From an uncultured Gelidibacter sp. (GTDB lineage Bacteria > Bacteroidota > Bacteroidia > Flavobacteriales > Flavobacteriaceae): 64,000 nt of DNA. Below, one piece after another: positions 8,052 through 16,218 of this stretch (position 1 is its first letter; every line of letters begins with the position of its first letter). The position numbers and the translations under genes were made by a program. The stretch spans positions 248,001 to 312,000 of the forward strand of contig NZ_CANMTE010000001.1 in assembly GCF_947500795.1 (NCBI RefSeq). Reading direction: 5' to 3'. Under the pieces are notes generated by a model that saw only the letters and a program-made list of their open reading frames with translations, was not told the DNA's origin and searched no databases.

Positions 8052-8927
8052 TTAATTTAATAATTTATAAGTAATTGTAGAGGTTATTTTTGTTGGTATG
8101 GTCATGTTTGCAGCATGCACTTGGGTATCTCCCGAATAGATGCCTTTAACCGTAATGTTATTAAACAGTCCCGTTTTAGAATTGGCATTGATGGTAGTTT
8201 CTTGAGTACCTGCAAGCACCATCGTAACGTTTTCGTCAATATTGGACATCGTCGTGTCTGCAGCTCCAGAGATGCTGTAGGTGTCTTCTGAATGGCTCGT
8301 TAAAGTCCATTTGTTATTTGATTGTAAATCTCCCTTATACGCATTCTGCCATGTGTCTTCAATTTTTACTGGTTTGGCAGGAAGGAAATACGTCATTTGC
8401 TCAAAGCTGTTGGAAAGTGCTTCGCTTCCAAATTGCTTTTCAAATTGTGGCTTGCTTGCTTCAATGGCAGCGGCATCAGTAATATTAGCGACTTTAAACA
8501 TGGACGCAATTAGTTTTTCTCCGCCAGTAATAGATCTGATTTTGCCTGTTTTTTCCATTGTCATGGTAACAGGAATGTTTAAAGTACCCTTAAACATCTT
8601 CGAAGTCATATCAGTATCATCATTAATAGCCGTATCAGCACTTAGTAATTCGCCAAGTGTTGGAGAACTCATGGTCATCTTCATATGGGTAAACACCATT
8701 TCTAAAGTAATAAGGTCTGCTGAGACATTTACTACTTTAAATTGCATGGTACTTTTTAAATTGTTGTCAATTATCTGATCTACACCTCCAATATCTTGGG
8801 TTATGTGTTGTTTAGCTTGTTGCTCAACCTTAAAAGTATCATCAACCTTAAGCTCATATTGTAGCGTTTTTTGAGCGCAGACAGCTAAGGATGAAAGGAA
8901 AACAAGCAAAAAAGCACATACTTTCAT
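8052..8927 (-). CDS. DUF6263-type exported protein
   Basis: This 291-residue protein has a signal peptide (MKVCAFLLVFLSSLAVCAQ) and a long beta-rich mature part: repeated amphipathic strands with TTINANSKTGLFNN near the C-terminus. The layout matches the uncharacterised exported family annotated as DUF6263 in Flavobacteria. There are no catalytic motifs, so I do not assign a function. It is the first gene of a two-gene minus-strand operon with the TPR protein. The region 8928-9191 upstream is shared with the divergent rpmH promoter. Confidence 0.65.
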   Translation of the reverse strand: MKVCAFLLVFLSSLAVCAQKTLQYELKVDDTFKVEQQAKQHITQDIGGVDQIIDNNLKSTMQFKVVNVSADLITLEMVFTHMKMTMSSPTLGELLSADTAINDDTDMTSKMFKGTLNIPVTMTMEKTGKIRSITGGEKLIASMFKVANITDAAAIEASKPQFEKQFGSEALSNSFEQMTYFLPAKPVKIEDTWQNAYKGDLQSNNKWTLTSHSEDTYSISGAADTTMSNIDENVTMVLAGTQETTINANSKTGLFNNITVKGIYSGDTQVHAANMTIPTKITSTITYKLLN

Positions 8928-9090
8928 AAATCGATTTATGGATTCTTTTTTAAAAACACAAAGAAACTAATTTTTTTTAAGTTGACATTCATAATTCAGC
9001 TTATTAGTCGCTTTGTCTACGTATTATTTATGTTAATTTTGAGCTTAAATTCCTAAGATGAAAAATTCATTAAAATATTTTAAAATTAGA

Positions 9091-9121
9091 TTTGTCAGAG
9101 TAAAAAGTCTTTGTATATTTG
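9091..9121 (+). promoter_or_regulatory. rpmH promoter, full -33/-7 match
   Basis: TTTG at 9091-9094 is followed after exactly 19 bases by TATATTTG at 9114-9121. This is the Bacteroidota housekeeping consensus TTTG-N19-TAnnTTTG with no mismatch. It drives rpmH about 70 bases downstream. Confidence 0.85.
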
Positions 9122-9191
9122 CCCGCAGTTTTGGAGAAAGAATCCAAATGATATTTTAGACTATACAAGATTATTTTAAAGATATAAGACA

Positions 9192-9353
9192 ATGAGCAAA
9201 AGAACGTTTCAACCATCGAAAAGAAAGAGAAAAAACAAACACGGTTTTAGAGAAAGAATGGCTTCTGCTAATGGTAGAAAGGTCCTTGCACGTAGAAGAG
9301 CTAAAGGAAGAAAAAAATTATCTGTTTCTTCAGAAGCTAGACATAAAAGATAA
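9192..9353 (+). CDS. rpmH: 50S ribosomal protein L34
   Basis: This 53-residue, extremely basic protein begins [23 protein letters not shown] and continues with [23 protein letters not shown], the invariant L34 signature. It binds 23S rRNA in the large subunit. It is shorter than 60 codons and easily missed. It has its own strong promoter and is followed by a clear terminator. In many bacteria rpmH lies beside dnaA/rnpA, but here its downstream neighbour is carB. Confidence 0.97.
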   Translation: MSKRTFQPSKRKRKNKHGFRERMASANGRKVLARRRAKGRKKLSVSSEARHKR

Positions 9354-9378
9354 TGATTAACATTTGTTAATATATTAA

Positions 9379-9407
9379 GGTGTTACTTAGGTGTAACGCC
9401 TTTTTTT
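9379..9407 (+). terminator. rho-independent terminator after rpmH
   Basis: GGTGTTAC (9379-9386) pairs with GTAACGCC (9393-9400) with one G-T pair across a six-base loop. Seven T residues follow (9401-9407). It separates rpmH from carB. Confidence 0.85.
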
Positions 9408-9423
9408 GTACCCAAATCATATT

Positions 9424-9431
9424 TACTTTTG
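9424..9431 (+). promoter_or_regulatory. -7 promoter element of carB
   Basis: TACTTTTG matches TAnnTTTG and ends 19 bases before the carB ATG at 9451. The nearest TTTG (9405-9408) is only 15 bases upstream, inside the terminator T-run, so the -33 contact is imperfect. The position of this element inside the longer open frame argues against the upstream start at 9406. Confidence 0.5.
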
Positions 9432-9450
9432 CAAAACAAAATCCATCAAA

Positions 9451-12303
9451 ATGCCTAGAAATAAAAACATCAAATCTGTACTAATTATTGGCTCAGGACC
9501 AATTGTTATCGGACAAGCTTGCGAGTTTGATTACGCTGGTACCCAAGCATTACGTTCACTTCGTGAAGACGGTATAGAGACTATCCTCATCAATTCCAAT
9601 CCTGCAACAATCATGACAGACCCAACTATGGCTGATCATGTTTATTTGTTGCCGCTTACTACAAAATCCATAATTCAAATCTTAAAAGAACATCCACAAA
9701 TTGATGCTGTTTTGCCAACAATGGGAGGTCAGACCGCATTAAATTTATGTATTCAGGCTGATGAAAAAGGCATCTGGAATGATTTCGGTGTAAAACTTAT
9801 TGGTGTTGATATTAAGGCGATTAATATTACTGAAGACAGGGAAGAATTTAGAGAGTTGATGCTTAAGATTGGTGTGCCGATGGCGCCTCAAGCTACAGCA
9901 ACGTCTTATTTGGAAGGTAAGGAAATTGCTCAAGAATTTGGTTTTCCTTTAGTTATTAGAGCTTCTTTTACGCTTGGTGGCGAAGGAGCATCTTTTGTAC
10001 ATACAGAAGATCAGTTTGATGAATTACTGACACGCGGGTTGGAAGTTTCGCCAATTCACGAGGTCATGATTGATAAGGCTTTAATCGGATGGAAAGAGTA
10101 TGAACTTGAGTTATTGAGAGACAAAAATGACAACGTCGTTATTATTTGTACCATTGAAAATATGGACCCAATGGGAATCCATACAGGAGATTCCATTACA
10201 GTGGCGCCTGCAATGACCTTATCTGACAAAACGTTCCAGCGTATGCGTGATATGGCCATCCATATGATGCGCAGCATTGGTGATTTTGCTGGAGGATGTA
10301 ACGTTCAATTTGCGGTGAGTCCTGATGAAAATGAAGAAATAATTGCTATCGAGATTAATCCACGTGTATCAAGATCGTCAGCATTAGCAAGTAAAGCAAC
10401 AGGATATCCTATCGCGAAAATTGCTGCAAAATTGGCTATCGGATATAACTTGGATGAATTAAGTAATCAAATAACAAAATCGACTTCTGCATTATTTGAA
10501 CCGACTTTAGATTATGTAGTGGTGAAGATTCCAAGATGGAATTTCGATAAGTTCGAAGGTTCTGACAGGACTTTGGGGCTTCAAATGAAATCGGTAGGAG
10601 AGGTAATGGCTGTTGGTCGTTCATTCCAAGAGGCGCTTCACAAAGCAACACAATCTTTGGAGATTAAGCGTAACGGACTTGGTGCTGACGGAAAAGGTTA
10701 TAAAAATTATGATCAAATTATCGACAAATTAACCCATGCGAGTTGGGACCGTGTATTCGTTATTTATGATGCCATTCAAATGGGGATTCCTTTGAGCCGT
10801 ATTCATGAAATCACGAAAATTGACATGTGGTTCTTGAAGCAATATGAAGAATTATATCACATAGAAAAGGAAATTTCAACCTTTACGATTGATACAATTG
10901 ACCGCGATTTGTTATTGGAGGCAAAGCAGAAAGGTTATGGTGACAGACAAATAGCGCATATGCTAGACTGTTTGGAAAGCCAAGTCTACAACAAGCGTGA
11001 GGAATTAAATATTAAGCGTGTTTATAAATTGGTGGACACTTGTGCTGCTGAGTTTAAAGCGCAAACTCCATATTATTACTCCACTTTTGAAAACGAAATG
11101 GAAACGCCAGACGGCACACGTCTTTCGGCCAATGAAAGTGTGGTAACTGACAAGAAAAAAATCATTGTTTTAGGATCAGGACCTAACCGAATTGGACAAG
11201 GTATTGAGTTCGATTACTGTTGTGTACACGGTGTAATGGCGGCTTCAGAATGTGGCTACGAAACCATCATGATCAATTGTAATCCTGAAACGGTTTCTAC
11301 AGATTTCGATATCTCTGATAAATTGTATTTCGAACCGGTGTTTTGGGAACACATATATGACATTATTCGTCATGAAAAACCAGAAGGCGTTATTGTACAA
11401 TTAGGCGGACAAACAGCATTGAAACTTGCTGAAAAGTTAGACCGTTACGGTATAAAAATTATAGGAACAACTTACGAAGCGCTAGATTTAGCGGAAGACA
11501 GAGGTAGTTTCTCAAAATTATTGCAGGAAAACGATATTCCTTACCCAGAATTTGCTGTAGCAACAACTGCAGATGAGGCTTTGGATATTTCTGATAAGCT
11601 AGGTTTCCCGATTTTAGTTCGTCCTTCTTACGTACTGGGAGGTCAGGGTATGAAGATTGTTATCAATAGAAATGAGTTAGAGGAGCATGTGGTGAATTTA
11701 CTTCGAAGCATGCCTAACAATAAATTACTTTTAGACCATTATTTAGATGGCGCGATTGAGGCTGAAGCGGATGCAATTTGTGATGGTGAAAATGTCTACA
11801 TCATCGGAATTATGGAGCATATTGAGCCTTGTGGTGTCCATTCTGGAGATAGTAACGCAACCTTGCCACCATTTAACTTGGGTGAATTTGTATTGCATCA
11901 AATAAAAGACCATACTAAAAAGATTGCCTTAGCACTTAACACTGTGGGGTTAATCAACGTTCAATTTGCGATAAAAGATGATGTTGTTTACATCATTGAA
12001 GCGAACCCTAGAGCTTCTAGAACGGTGCCTTTTATTGCGAAAGCATACAAAGAACCTTACGTTAATTATGCAACAAAGGTCATGTTGGGTGAGAAAAAGG
12101 TAACCGACTTTAATTTCAATCCGCAGTTAGAAGGATTCGCCATTAAGCAACCTGTCTTCTCTTTTAACAAGTTCCCGAATGTGAACAAGCAGTTGGGACC
12201 TGAAATGAAGAGTACTGGAGAAAGCATCTTGTTTATTGATAATCTGAAAGATGACGAGTTCTATAACTTGTACTCAAGACGTAAAATGTACTTGAGTAAG
12301 TAA
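9451..12303 (+). CDS. carB: carbamoyl-phosphate synthase large subunit
   Basis: CarB makes carbamoyl phosphate from bicarbonate, ATP and ammonia delivered by CarA, feeding arginine and pyrimidine synthesis. The protein has 950 residues from the ATG at 9451. It contains the two homologous ATP-grasp halves, each opening with the dinucleotide-like motif (VLIIGSGPIVIGQACEFDYAG and IIVLGSGPNRIGQGIEFDY) and carrying metal-binding EINPR/EANPR. The open frame extends 15 codons upstream to 9406, but that stretch holds the promoter, so I start at MPRNKN. The C-terminal allosteric MGS domain is very short or absent, as the protein ends soon after the second ATP-grasp half. No carA is in the window. Confidence 0.95.
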   Translation: MPRNKNIKSVLIIGSGPIVIGQACEFDYAGTQALRSLREDGIETILINSNPATIMTDPTMADHVYLLPLTTKSIIQILKEHPQIDAVLPTMGGQTALNLCIQADEKGIWNDFGVKLIGVDIKAINITEDREEFRELMLKIGVPMAPQATATSYLEGKEIAQEFGFPLVIRASFTLGGEGASFVHTEDQFDELLTRGLEVSPIHEVMIDKALIGWKEYELELLRDKNDNVVIICTIENMDPMGIHTGDSITVAPAMTLSDKTFQRMRDMAIHMMRSIGDFAGGCNVQFAVSPDENEEIIAIEINPRVSRSSALASKATGYPIAKIAAKLAIGYNLDELSNQITKSTSALFEPTLDYVVVKIPRWNFDKFEGSDRTLGLQMKSVGEVMAVGRSFQEALHKATQSLEIKRNGLGADGKGYKNYDQIIDKLTHASWDRVFVIYDAIQMGIPLSRIHEITKIDMWFLKQYEELYHIEKEISTFTIDTIDRDLLLEAKQKGYGDRQIAHMLDCLESQVYNKREELNIKRVYKLVDTCAAEFKAQTPYYYSTFENEMETPDGTRLSANESVVTDKKKIIVLGSGPNRIGQGIEFDYCCVHGVMAASECGYETIMINCNPETVSTDFDISDKLYFEPVFWEHIYDIIRHEKPEGVIVQLGGQTALKLAEKLDRYGIKIIGTTYEALDLAEDRGSFSKLLQENDIPYPEFAVATTADEALDISDKLGFPILVRPSYVLGGQGMKIVINRNELEEHVVNLLRSMPNNKLLLDHYLDGAIEAEADAICDGENVYIIGIMEHIEPCGVHSGDSNATLPPFNLGEFVLHQIKDHTKKIALALNTVGLINVQFAIKDDVVYIIEANPRASRTVPFIAKAYKEPYVNYATKVMLGEKKVTDFNFNPQLEGFAIKQPVFSFNKFPNVNKQLGPEMKSTGESILFIDNLKDDEFYNLYSRRKMYLSK

Positions 12304-12327
12304 TAAAAAAGTTAATTTTTTATAACG

Positions 12328-12384
12328 CGCAGTGTATCTTATTAATAATTTGTAACTTAGTGATTGTTAATAAGATGCTGTGCG
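12328..12384 (+). repeat. imperfect inverted repeat after carB
   Basis: Two 18-base arms (12328-12345 and 12367-12384) around a 21-base loop pair at 15 or 16 of 18 positions. They share the perfect inner core CTTATTAA/TTAATAAG. There is no T-run after it, so it is not a standard terminator. It may protect or end the carB transcript, or act as a protein-binding dyad for the gene at 12459. Confidence 0.55.
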
Positions 12385-12458
12385 ATAATTCTGCTTTTAT
12401 TCCACAGTATTTAGATTAAAAAATAGATTTAGTAGCGTTGATATAAAACAGGTTATCT

Positions 12459-12851
12459 ATGAAAAAAATTACTTTATCCCTTTTGGGCTTTTTATTAATC
12501 TCTTTGAGCGCTAGTGCAGATAATCTGATAGCGGTCTATGAGGATGCAGCTGTGGATTATAGTGATGTTAGAGGATTTCCGTTGCAAAGTATTGCTTATG
12601 ATCAAGAAGTGACTTTCAATGATTTTAAAATGACACCTAATCCATCACATTCCAAATTTGAGTTGAAATTACCTAGCGGTCTTAACAATGTGAAATTGGA
12701 TATTTTTGATGTGCTTGGTAAAAAGGTCCTAACAAAAGCGCTATCTAAGCTGTCAAGTACTATTGATGTTTCAAAATGGAATGACGGTGTTTATTTGGTG
12801 AAAGTAACTTCAGATAGTGGCACACACATCAAAAGATTTATAAAACAGTAA
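12459..12851 (+). CDS. small secreted protein with T9SS type A sorting domain
   Basis: This 130-residue protein has a signal peptide (KKITLSLLGFLLISLSASA). Most of the remainder is a type IX secretion C-terminal domain of type A: FKMTPNPSHSKFELKLP, VKLDIFDVLGKKVLTK, IDVSKWNDGVYLVKV and a terminal HIKRFIKQ. The domain directs export across the outer membrane by the T9SS and is normally removed. The cargo part (about residues 21-60) is tiny and has no recognisable fold, so the protein may be a surface peptide. It stands alone and is followed by a terminator. Confidence 0.85.
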   Translation: MKKITLSLLGFLLISLSASADNLIAVYEDAAVDYSDVRGFPLQSIAYDQEVTFNDFKMTPNPSHSKFELKLPSGLNNVKLDIFDVLGKKVLTKALSKLSSTIDVSKWNDGVYLVKVTSDSGTHIKRFIKQ

Positions 12852-12891
12852 CATCAGGTTAAGAGTTCAAAACACCTTTTTTAAATATATA

Positions 12892-12917
12892 AAACCACCA
12901 ATTTGGTGGTTTTTTTA
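12892..12917. terminator. bidirectional rho-independent terminator
   Basis: AACCACCA (12893-12900) and TGGTGGTT (12904-12911) form a perfect stem with a three-base loop, with A residues on the left and seven T on the right. It lies between convergent genes ending at 12851 (+) and 12926 (-). Confidence 0.85.
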
Positions 12918-12925
12918 TGGAGTTT

Positions 12926-13627
12926 TTAGAAGATCATCAGATACATTAAACCGACCAGGATGGCGATTCCGAAACTGATTAATGTGCCAATCAATATATA
13001 TTCTGTCAGTTTTCGTTCCTTGGATTCTTTTAAATCGCCAAACCGAAATACAGATTTAGCGGTAATCAAGAAGCCAACTGCTTCCCAATGATTTAAAATC
13101 ACGAATACAAACACCAATATACGCTCGAGAATTCCAATATACATTCCCGCATCCTTAAGCGATTCGTTTCCTTCAGTAAGCTTTGAAATATCCCATTTCA
13201 TAAAAATGGTCTTCATGATAATGGAGGTTGGTAGCGTTAGGAATAAAATACAGGTGAGTAGGATGAGGGTGTTATTCGTAAAGATCTCCCCTAAAAATCC
13301 ATTGTTGGAACTACCAAACCAATACACCGCAACAAGCACCATAATATGTAGTAATTGGTCTATAAAAAATAGCAGTCGTTTTGTTTTTTTCTTTTGAATT
13401 AGGAGTTTAAGCGCATCAATAACAAAATGGGAAACACCTATAATGAGGATGATTGGCCATTTGGAAAGGTCCCAAAGCACAAGAAATAAGAGGGCAACAT
13501 GAATCAGAACGTGCAAATATAATTTTGGCGATTTTAATTTTTGCTTTTCCTTTTCTTTAACCCAAGATGTAGGTTGTAGAAAGAAATCACCAATGAGGTG
13601 CGCGAGAATCAGTTTTATCAGTATCAT
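12926..13627 (-). CDS. DUF3307 multi-pass membrane protein
   Basis: This 233-residue protein has about six transmembrane segments. It contains the DUF3307 signature residues: AHLIGDFFLQP at the N-terminus, LHVLIH, GVSHFVIDALK, FIDQLLHI, AGMYIGILER, and AKSVFRFGDLKE near the end. The His and Asp residues placed in or beside membrane helices (HLIGD, SHFVID, DQLLH) resemble those of membrane-embedded metal-dependent hydrolases, though this is my inference. Its ATG overlaps the stop of satD by four bases (ATGA), so the two are translationally coupled. That context suggests the SatD-type regulator controls or senses this membrane protein. Confidence 0.8.
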   Translation of the reverse strand: MILIKLILAHLIGDFFLQPTSWVKEKEKQKLKSPKLYLHVLIHVALLFLVLWDLSKWPIILIIGVSHFVIDALKLLIQKKKTKRLLFFIDQLLHIMVLVAVYWFGSSNNGFLGEIFTNNTLILLTCILFLTLPTSIIMKTIFMKWDISKLTEGNESLKDAGMYIGILERILVFVFVILNHWEAVGFLITAKSVFRFGDLKESKERKLTEYILIGTLISFGIAILVGLMYLMIF

Positions 13628-14241
13628 GGCTGTAATGTTGTTATCTTTTGTCGGTAGAGTGCTTCTAACTGCATTATAACGTCCAAATGCGCACGTTTCT
13701 GTCTGCTACTCACTGCATTTTGGTTAATGCCTAATTGTTTTCCAAGCTCTTCTTGTAGAGCCTGTGGTTGTTCTATGTGCAACTTCACAATTTCAGCCGA
13801 ATTAGCAGTCCAATGATCCATAATGGTCAAGGCTAACTTAAAATATAAATTAAGCTCTTGATCTAATGTTGCATTGGTGGTCTTTATTTTAAGATTTACT
13901 TTTTCCTTTTTTAACTGCTCCAGCGTTTCGCCAGAAAATTGAAAAGCTTCTCCATTAGACTCGACAACACTTTTACCTTCAAAAGTTTTATCGCCAATGC
14001 CTATAGCAATGCGTACGTCCAAACCTTTTACTGTCTTAACGCAAGCTTTGATATATATAGCAGCTTTTAAGCTTTCTTCAATGTTTGGTGTTTCCAGTTG
14101 AAAACTATCACCTCTGTAAATATCCCATTGCGAAGTGTTTTCAGCACAAGCGGTTAGGGCATCCTTTAAAACAGAAAGCCATACGTCAGAATCTTTTATA
14201 GATCTGGATTTGATAATATCTCCCGTTAATATGCTTGTCAT
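13624..14241 (-). CDS. satD: SatD-family protein: cyclase-like domain plus HTH
   Basis: This 205-residue protein is of the SatD family, named after a gene in the Streptococcus mutans acid-tolerance operon. Residues 1-115 show, in order, ILTGDIIKSR (Asp8), YRGDSFQL (Asp45), a helix with Ala-rich spacing, VRIAIGIG (76-83) and NGEAFQFSGETLEQL (96-110). This order is that of a class III nucleotide cyclase domain: first metal Asp, GD hairpin, vriGIhtG, and G..vn.A.rL. The C-terminus (163-185, ELGKQLGINQNAVSSRQKRA) is a helix-turn-helix. I infer a nucleotide-binding transcription regulator; catalytic activity is not shown. It overlaps the DUF3307 gene by ATGA, and its promoter carries dyads, consistent with autoregulation. 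Confidence 0.75.
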   Translation of the reverse strand: MTSILTGDIIKSRSIKDSDVWLSVLKDALTACAENTSQWDIYRGDSFQLETPNIEESLKAAIYIKACVKTVKGLDVRIAIGIGDKTFEGKSVVESNGEAFQFSGETLEQLKKEKVNLKIKTTNATLDQELNLYFKLALTIMDHWTANSAEIVKLHIEQPQALQEELGKQLGINQNAVSSRQKRAHLDVIMQLEALYRQKITTLQP

Positions 14242-14252
14242 AACAGTTAATT

Positions 14253-14301
14253 TAGTGATAATTGATTGTATCGCTTTTAATCGTAATAGAGCTAATTATC
14301 A
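14253..14301. promoter_or_regulatory. inverted half-sites GTGATAATT/AATTATCAT near satD start
   Basis: The plus strand reads GTGATAATT close to the satD start (around 14256-14264) and AATTATCAT about 30 bases further on (around 14293-14301). The two are inverted relative to each other. They resemble the arms of the tighter dyad at 14323-14346 (GTGATATT), so they may be secondary sites for the same DNA-binding protein. Confidence 0.35.
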
Positions 14302-14322
14302 TCTATTTGATTGATAAATTAA

Positions 14323-14354
14323 AATATCACCTTATTAAGTGATATTCAAATATA
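14323..14354 (-). promoter_or_regulatory. satD promoter with overlapping dyad operator
   Basis: On the minus strand a -7 element TATATTTG (14354 down to 14347) is followed at once by a perfect dyad, AATATCAC-N8-GTGATATT (14346 down to 14323). The expected transcription start falls inside the dyad, the usual place for a repressor site. The leader to satD is then about 100 bases. The likeliest ligand is SatD itself, but that is inference. Confidence 0.55.
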
Positions 14355-14370
14355 TTGCATATTTACGAGA

Positions 14371-14386
14371 TATCCTAATTAGGATA
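14371..14386. repeat. perfect 16-bp palindrome TATCCTAATTAGGATA
   Basis: A perfect palindrome overlaps the stop codon of the thioesterase gene, just upstream of the satD promoter. It has no T-run, so it is more likely a protein site or chance than a terminator. Confidence 0.4.
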
Positions 14387-14942
14387 GGTTCACTTTCACC
14401 TTGTAATCTTCTAGAATATGCAGATAATCATTTGGAGAAAAATCTTTTTCCTCAAATTCTTGTTTTCGCAATTGTTTCATTTCAAGTCGTTTCAAGCATT
14501 TTAAAAAACGTCTGATTTCTTGCTTGTCCTTTAAAATTAAGCCAGGAACTTCAACCGAATTTCCTTCAGTATCTTTGGCTACCATTGTAAAGTAAGACGA
14601 GTTACAATGTTTTATAACGCCGGTTCTAATATTTTCAGCTTCTACACGAATGCCCACCACCATTGAGGTGTTGCCGACATAATTTACCGAGGCTTTCATA
14701 GTTACCAATTCGCCAATTTCAATAGGATTTAAAAAATCGACGGTATCAACAGATGCTGTAACGCAATAGGTTTTGGAATGTTTTGAAGCACATGCAAATG
14801 CAATTTGATCCATTAAATTAAGGATATATCCGCCATGGATTTTACCATTAAAATTGGAATTGGACGGTAACATTAATTCTGAAATTAAGATTCTAGAGGC
14901 ATCTACTTTTTTATATTTCTTTTCGTCTTGTTTTTTATTCAT
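14379..14942 (-). CDS. acyl-CoA thioesterase, hotdog fold
   Basis: This cytoplasmic 187-residue enzyme probably hydrolyses acyl-CoA thioesters. It has the hotdog signature NFNGKIHGGYILNLMDQIAFACASKHS followed by ASVDTVDFLNPIEIGELVTM, typical of the YciA/BACH-type acyl-CoA hydrolases. A C-terminal helical tail (IRRFLKCLKRLEMKQLRKQEFEE) is characteristic of the longer Bacteroidota members. I start at the ATG at 14942 (MNKKQDEKK); the frame has a TTG two codons earlier. The start overlaps the end of rmuC by eight bases, so it is probably co-translated with it. Confidence 0.87.
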   Translation of the reverse strand: MNKKQDEKKYKKVDASRILISELMLPSNSNFNGKIHGGYILNLMDQIAFACASKHSKTYCVTASVDTVDFLNPIEIGELVTMKASVNYVGNTSMVVGIRVEAENIRTGVIKHCNSSYFTMVAKDTEGNSVEVPGLILKDKQEIRRFLKCLKRLEMKQLRKQEFEEKDFSPNDYLHILEDYKVKVNLS

Positions 14943-16104
14943 CTTCAATAGCGCGTTTCAATAATTTTTCGTTTTGTTGTTTACAGGCTTTAGCACCAAG
15001 CGTTTTTAAAGTTTCTACACGTTTAATCAAATTGCCTTTTCCGGTCAATTTTACCATTGCATTGTCGTACGATTTTTGAACAGTTCCTAATTGATTACCC
15101 ACCTTGACTAACTCTTCAGTTAAATTAACAAAAGAATCATACAAACGTCCTGCTTGGGTAGCAATTTCGATGGCATTTGCTTTCTGTTTCTCATTTTGCC
15201 ACATGGTATCGATGGTTTTCAAAACGGCAAGCAACGTAGTAGGAGTCACAATAATAATGTTTTTTTCAAAAGCATCGCTATACAGCGCTGGGTATTCCAT
15301 AGAGGCAATGGCAAAGGCCGATTCGATGGGAATGAACAAGAGCACAAAATCAGGACTTTCCATGTCGTAGAGTTGTTGGTAATTTTTTTCTCCCAATTCG
15401 CTCACACGTTTCCTTACCGATAACAGGTGATTTTTTAAATGCGTAGCGCGTTCTGATTCGTCAACTTCATTAATGTAGCGCTCGTAGGCCACTAATGATA
15501 CTTTTGAATCTACAATCATTTTTTTATCGCCAGGCAACGAAATAACCACATCAGGCATCACGCGTTTGCCATCTTCCGTGGTAAAACTTTGTTGTATAAA
15601 ATACTCGCTGTCCTTTTGAAGTCCGCTGCGTTCCATAACACGTTCTAACACCAATTCTCCCCAGTTTCCTTGCATTTTAGTGTCACCTTTTAAAGCTTTG
15701 GTCAAGTTATTGGTTTCCTTACTCATTTGCTCATTCAGCTCTGTCAAACTAATAATTTGACGTCTTAAATCGGCACTTCTAGTGATGTCTTCTTTATTGG
15801 TTTCTTCCACACGTTTTTCAAAATGTTGGATTTTCTCTTGTAACGGTTTTAAGATGGCATCGATATTTTCTTTGTTCTGAAGCGTAAATTTGCTCGATTT
15901 TTCATCCAGAATCTTATTCGCCAAGTTTTCAAATTCTTTCGCAAATTTTTCCTGCAATTTTTCTACTTCAGCTTTTTGTTCCTGGTTTTTTAAGGCGAGG
16001 TTTTCAAAATCGGAGTTTCTACGTGTCAACTCAGTATTTAAAAAATCTTTTTCTCTGCGGATATGTTCGCGCTCAATTTCAAGTTTGTCCAATGATGCCT
16101 TCAT
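14935..16104 (-). CDS. rmuC: DNA recombination protein RmuC, 5' end cut by a stop codon
   Basis: The ~389 residues seen here cover almost all of RmuC, a protein linked to limiting DNA inversions and rearrangements. They comprise a long coiled coil (about 1-120) and the RmuC core with GNWGELVLERVMERSGL, RVMPDVVISLPGDKKMIVDSKVSL, FVLLFIPIESAFAIA and IIVTPTTLLAVLKTI. The normal protein also has an N-terminal membrane anchor. That anchor is encoded in the same frame upstream (16222-16320) but is separated by a TAA at 16219-16221. Translation could restart at the ATG at 16104 or the TTG at 16110, giving a soluble form. Otherwise this is a recent pseudogene or a base-call error. Confidence 0.75.
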   Translation of the reverse strand: MKASLDKLEIEREHIRREKDFLNTELTRRNSDFENLALKNQEQKAEVEKLQEKFAKEFENLANKILDEKSSKFTLQNKENIDAILKPLQEKIQHFEKRVEETNKEDITRSADLRRQIISLTELNEQMSKETNNLTKALKGDTKMQGNWGELVLERVMERSGLQKDSEYFIQQSFTTEDGKRVMPDVVISLPGDKKMIVDSKVSLVAYERYINEVDESERATHLKNHLLSVRKRVSELGEKNYQQLYDMESPDFVLLFIPIESAFAIASMEYPALYSDAFEKNIIIVTPTTLLAVLKTIDTMWQNEKQKANAIEIATQAGRLYDSFVNLTEELVKVGNQLGTVQKSYDNAMVKLTGKGNLIKRVETLKTLGAKACKQQNEKLLKRAIEDE

Positions 16105-16218
16105 TGACAATAGCTGCGCGTCCTTTTGTTGCTCTATTTTCTGAACATCTGATGCGTGTTGTTCTTTCGAATCTTTAAGCTGATATTGAAAACTTGTAAT
16201 ACGTTCTTCAAGTACGCT

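Noticed and set aside
9406-9450. Upstream extension of carB (15 extra codons)
   Set aside because: It overlaps the terminator T-run and the -7 element, and CarB proteins begin at the MPRNKNIKS-like sequence.
13206-13397. Short plus-strand frame opposite the DUF3307 gene
   Set aside because: It is the complement of membrane-helix codons and has no supporting signals.
15104-16144. Several plus-strand frames opposite rmuC
   Set aside because: The minus-strand frame encodes clear RmuC motifs. The plus-strand frames are Phe/Ser-rich complements of a coiled coil.
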